This document shows positions 9,127 through 19,594 of a DNA stretch of 19,594 nucleotides, piece after piece. The notes under the pieces are model-generated. The model did not search any database. It saw only the letters and a program-made list of their open reading frames with translations, and was not told the origin of the DNA. This stretch comes from Phoronis ovalis (lineage: Eukaryota; Phoronida; Phoronidae), in the NCBI GenBank assembly GCA_028565635.1, contig JAOXYB010063500.1, positions 1 to 19,594 on the forward strand. Reading direction: 5' to 3'. The position numbers were made by a program, and so were the translations under genes. Position 1 is the stretch's first letter, and every line of letters begins with the position of its first letter.

Positions 9127-10976
9127 CAGATGGTTATTTCCAGAGGCAAACCTAAATTTGATTGTCCTTTCGAATATTGATCATAAAACGGCATCCGATC
9201 GTAGCACAACGCTTTAACAGCTGGAGTCTGCTTCTTGTCCAGCGCGGTTTTTTGCTCCATAGAGTATAACTCTTTGCGGCAAATATGTATTATAAATATT
9301 GCAGCGATAACTAACAAAATAATACAGATAGAACCTACTGTAATTACTACCAATAACACCACATGGTCAAGCGATTCAGGAGGGTGTTTTGTAATCTCAA
9401 GAGTTGACTTGGTTGTACTTTCAGGAGATAATGTGCTTGTAGAAACTGTTGATTTAGGGATTGGACCCAGTGTTATATTCGTTTTCGTTATTACTGAACC
9501 AGCTAAATTTGTTGCGTTACGCGCATAGTCTCCTGTCTGAAGGCCTGGTTTATAGATTTCCAAAATTGCAGAGTTACCATAGGCCTACATTGTTTTGTTT
9601 CCGGGAGCTCCATATTCAACGATATTTCCATCTGGTATCTGCAACGCGATGATTGGAGCTGAGTCCCCGGAAGATGTGCAATTGATAACCACCAAATCGT
9701 CAATAATATTAATAGAAACAATAGGCAATGATGGTTCAACACAGATCATGTCATTTGGAAGAGTAGATTTAAAGATGGTTGCTCTTGGTGTGGCGCAAAT
9801 TATATTGTAAGCGTCGGGTACTGAACTAAGGCTAATGGGGGCCCCGTGTCTTCTATTGTAACCTGTACAAAGTGTCGTACGGGAATCCCACTGCTTTATA
9901 TTTTCTAGCTCACAGTTGCAATGTAAAGGGTTTTTCCCAAGAGAAACATCTTTCAGATTGCCGCTTACCATCCTTTAATTCCTGCAGATCCGGAGGGAGA
10001 CTTTCTTTGAAGACACAAAGTAGATACATGAATAAGATTTTCTAGGGAACCTATTTGATGCCATTCCCAGACAGTCCGAGTCTAGTAATACTGCTGGTAA
10101 CATTGCTAAACATTTTCCTTGTTATTTCTTGCAAGCTGTTTCTATCAAGATGAAGCTCTTTCAGATTGGATGTAAATGCAAACCAGTAGCTACCTAAGGT
10201 CTGTAACGAATTTTGATCAAGAGACAATGTAAGTAATTGGTTCAAATCGTAGAACGCATGCTCATGTATGTGTGATATTTGATTACCTTGCAACAGAAGT
10301 ACAGTAAGATGTGTTATAAACCACTAAATGTATGTTTGGAAATACTTGACAGGTTATTACATTAAATCCAAATTTCTCAGTTGACCTAGTTCAAGGAATG
10401 CACCGTCTTCTATCTGTGAAATACGATTGCCGGATAACCCGCATAGTGCTTGTAGATTGAACAACTAAATGTGTATCTGTTAATGCCTGATAGGTCATTA
10501 CAAATTAAATACATATATTCAGTTAATCTAGTTCAAGGAACGATTCGTCTTCTATTTGTGAAATAAGATTGCCGGATAGTAATACTGTTGCTTGTAGACT
10601 ATTTAATCTAGCGAAGTTCTCCGAAGTGATGTATGTATGATATCTCATTTTTTCCAAGGTCTAAGTATGACAGGCTGGATAGTGGAGCAAACACGTCATC
10701 AGGGATCTCAGTCAGTTGGTTACTGTGTAAAATAAGGGATCCCTGATTCTGTATTCCAATAATGCTCTGGGTAGAAATGCTTGATATCTGATTCTCTACC
10801 AAGGATAAACGCTTCAGGCCTGATAGCTGAGCAAACACGCCAGCAGAGATCTGCTGAAGTGTTTTATTTCCCAAATCAAGAGAATATAGATTTTGTAAGC
10901 CGGTGAAACTCTGGGCAGAAAGGCTTGATAGTTGATTATTAGTGATGCGTCTTGGTTGGGAGTGTTTGAAAGCTCC
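9126..10976 (-). pseudogene. decayed LRR - LRRCT - Ig - transmembrane receptor
   Basis: Read on the minus strand, three frames together give a type I receptor. About ten 24-residue leucine-rich repeats come first, starting at RITNNQLSSLSAQSFTGL. An LRRCT cap follows (GKNPLHCNCELENIKQW, then IICATP and MICVEP cysteines). After that come an Ig-like segment (VINCTSSGDSAP...; LQTGDYARNATNLAGSV), a Ser/Thr-rich stalk, a membrane helix (about 9362-9279, VVLLVVITVGSICIILLVIA) and a cytoplasmic tail of about 50 residues containing several tyrosines. Lesions: a 1-base frameshift near 10624, a TAA at 10523-10525, frameshifts near 10500, 10355 and 10318, TAGs at 10051-10053 and 10042-10044, a frameshift near 9965, and a TAG at 9585-9587 after which the same frame resumes. 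The signal peptide and LRRNT are absent. The architecture recalls LRIG, LINGO or AMIGO-like receptors, many of which are expanded in molluscs. Assembly error could explain one lesion but hardly all. Confidence 0.8.
10389..10578 (-). repeat. tandem duplication of LRR units inside the receptor relic
   Basis: The segment at 10389-10436 recurs at 10531-10578 with about five differences. Shared blocks include GTTCAAGGAA, CGTCTTCTAT and GATTGCCGGATA (plus strand). The offset is 142 bases, two 72-base LRR units minus two bases, so the duplication is followed by a net loss that breaks the frame. Both copies encode LSGN.ISQIED..FLEL. Confidence 0.7.
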
Positions 10977-11533
10977 CTAGTCAGGCTATTTATACTAAAA
11001 CTTATTTACATATAATTACAACAGAACAAAAGAACTGGTTTATGCATAGTTGTTGTGAACCTGTATACCATTCAATACAACAAAACATATTTAATTAATT
11101 ATGTTAGAGGATACAGATCGAGTGACGCTGCTTATTACGTCTGTAGGCGTTAACTATTCATATATGGCCTACTGTTAACACAGTCTTTATTGGTGTCAAC
11201 GTTACGGCACATCTATTCGGTGTCTATTCAGGAAGATACGGTAATAATTTCTGTAATTTTTTTATAATTTTTCTTTTTTTCAAAAATCGCTATTGATGCA
11301 GTACAGAATTTTAATTAATATTCCAGTCTGTATTTAATAGTAAATTATAAATAATAGGATATTTATGTGTACATATTGTAATCAGTATAAACTGGTTTAT
11401 ACATGTATGTTGCACATTTTCAGCCCAAAAGTAGTTTCAGATCTATTATTTGCAATTACTCTCGTTCTGTTGAACAATGACGTAGACTCATGATCTTCAG
11501 TACCTTTATCAGTGCACTTTAGTTATTTCAGAG
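10977..11533. other. non-coding gap between the LRR relic and the protease gene
   Basis: No continuation of the LRR frames (signal peptide or LRRNT) is seen on the minus strand beyond 10976. The rest should hold the promoter and 5' UTR of the plus-strand protease. Confidence 0.5.
11385..11402 (+). promoter_or_regulatory. candidate TATA element within an 18-bp palindrome upstream of the protease
   Basis: GTATAAAC, TG, GTTTATAC is a perfect inverted repeat with 8-base arms and contains TATAAA at 11386-11391, about 140 bases before the proposed start codon. The distance fits a core promoter with a leader of roughly 110 bases. AT-rich palindromes arise by chance, so this is weak. Confidence 0.25.
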
Positions 11534-19358
<7,825 letters not shown>

Positions 19359-19482
19359 ACAGCTACCAAACTTGGCCACTTGACGGAAACAAAGACGATT
19401 TACATACTCCGTTAAAAAAGTTTTGTATTAACACCAAGTTTCTGTCGTAACATTTGATAAACTTTTAAATATGCAAAAAACC

Positions 19483-19594
19483 GGCTGCTATTATTAACAA
19501 AGCATTGTTAAGGTTAACGGCTGCTATTATTAACAAAGCATTGTTAAGGTTAACGGCTGCTATTATTAACAAAGCATTGTTAAGGTTAACGGCT
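19483..19594. repeat. 36-bp satellite array, three copies plus partial, running off the window
   Basis: The monomer begins GGCTGCTATTATTAACAAAG and ends AAGGTTAAC. It repeats at 19483, 19519 and 19555 without mismatch, with GGCT of a fourth at the edge. Each monomer contains the perfect inverted repeat TTAACAA-AGCA-TTGTTAA and a GTTAAC palindrome. Absence of unique spacers rules out a CRISPR-type array. Confidence 0.95.

Noticed and set aside
9235-9810. Plus-strand open frames opposite the LRR relic
   Set aside because: The opposite strand encodes clear LRRCT, Ig and membrane segments, so these are shadows.
19483-19594. CRISPR-like repeat array
   Set aside because: The 36-bp units abut with no unique spacers, and the genome is eukaryotic. 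It is a tandem satellite.

Overview
The window looks like a piece of an invertebrate nuclear genome. It is AT-rich, has low gene density, and carries a multi-exon gene with standard GT-AG (and one GC-AG) introns. The protein families are typical of lophotrochozoans or other aquatic invertebrates: a trypsin-like protease, a transmembrane LRR-Ig receptor, and a GlnD-like nucleotidyltransferase fused to kinesin-light-chain-type TPRs. A bivalve or other mollusc is my best guess, but this is inference and no marker in the sequence fixes the taxon.

Layout. 1-3042 is mostly non-coding. It holds a possible signal-peptide exon (529-595), a nested inverted-repeat element (1837-1978) and a probable 5' leader exon and intron (donor after 2847, acceptor at 3042) for the next gene. 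3075-6527 is one uninterrupted 1150-residue gene with an N-terminal TPR-like helical segment, a DUF294/GlnD-type nucleotidyltransferase, an all-helical middle and about ten 43-residue TPR units. 6528-9120 is non-coding. 9126-10976 on the minus strand is a decayed LRR-LRRCT-Ig-transmembrane receptor with several frameshifts and stops. 11534 to about 19358 on the plus strand is a secreted trypsin-like serine protease in nine proposed exons; the phases agree throughout and give a 308-residue preproprotein with an intact His/Asp/Ser triad. The window ends inside a 36-bp satellite array (19483 to the edge).

The three genes do not form an obvious pathway. Their proximity is probably incidental, although all three families are often expanded in invertebrate recognition or defence repertoires. 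The points most worth following are the nucleotidyltransferase-TPR fusion with its two-unit repeat periodicity, the Tyr in place of oxyanion-hole Gly193 in the protease, a phase-proven GC-AG intron, and the satellite whose monomers each carry a perfect hairpin.
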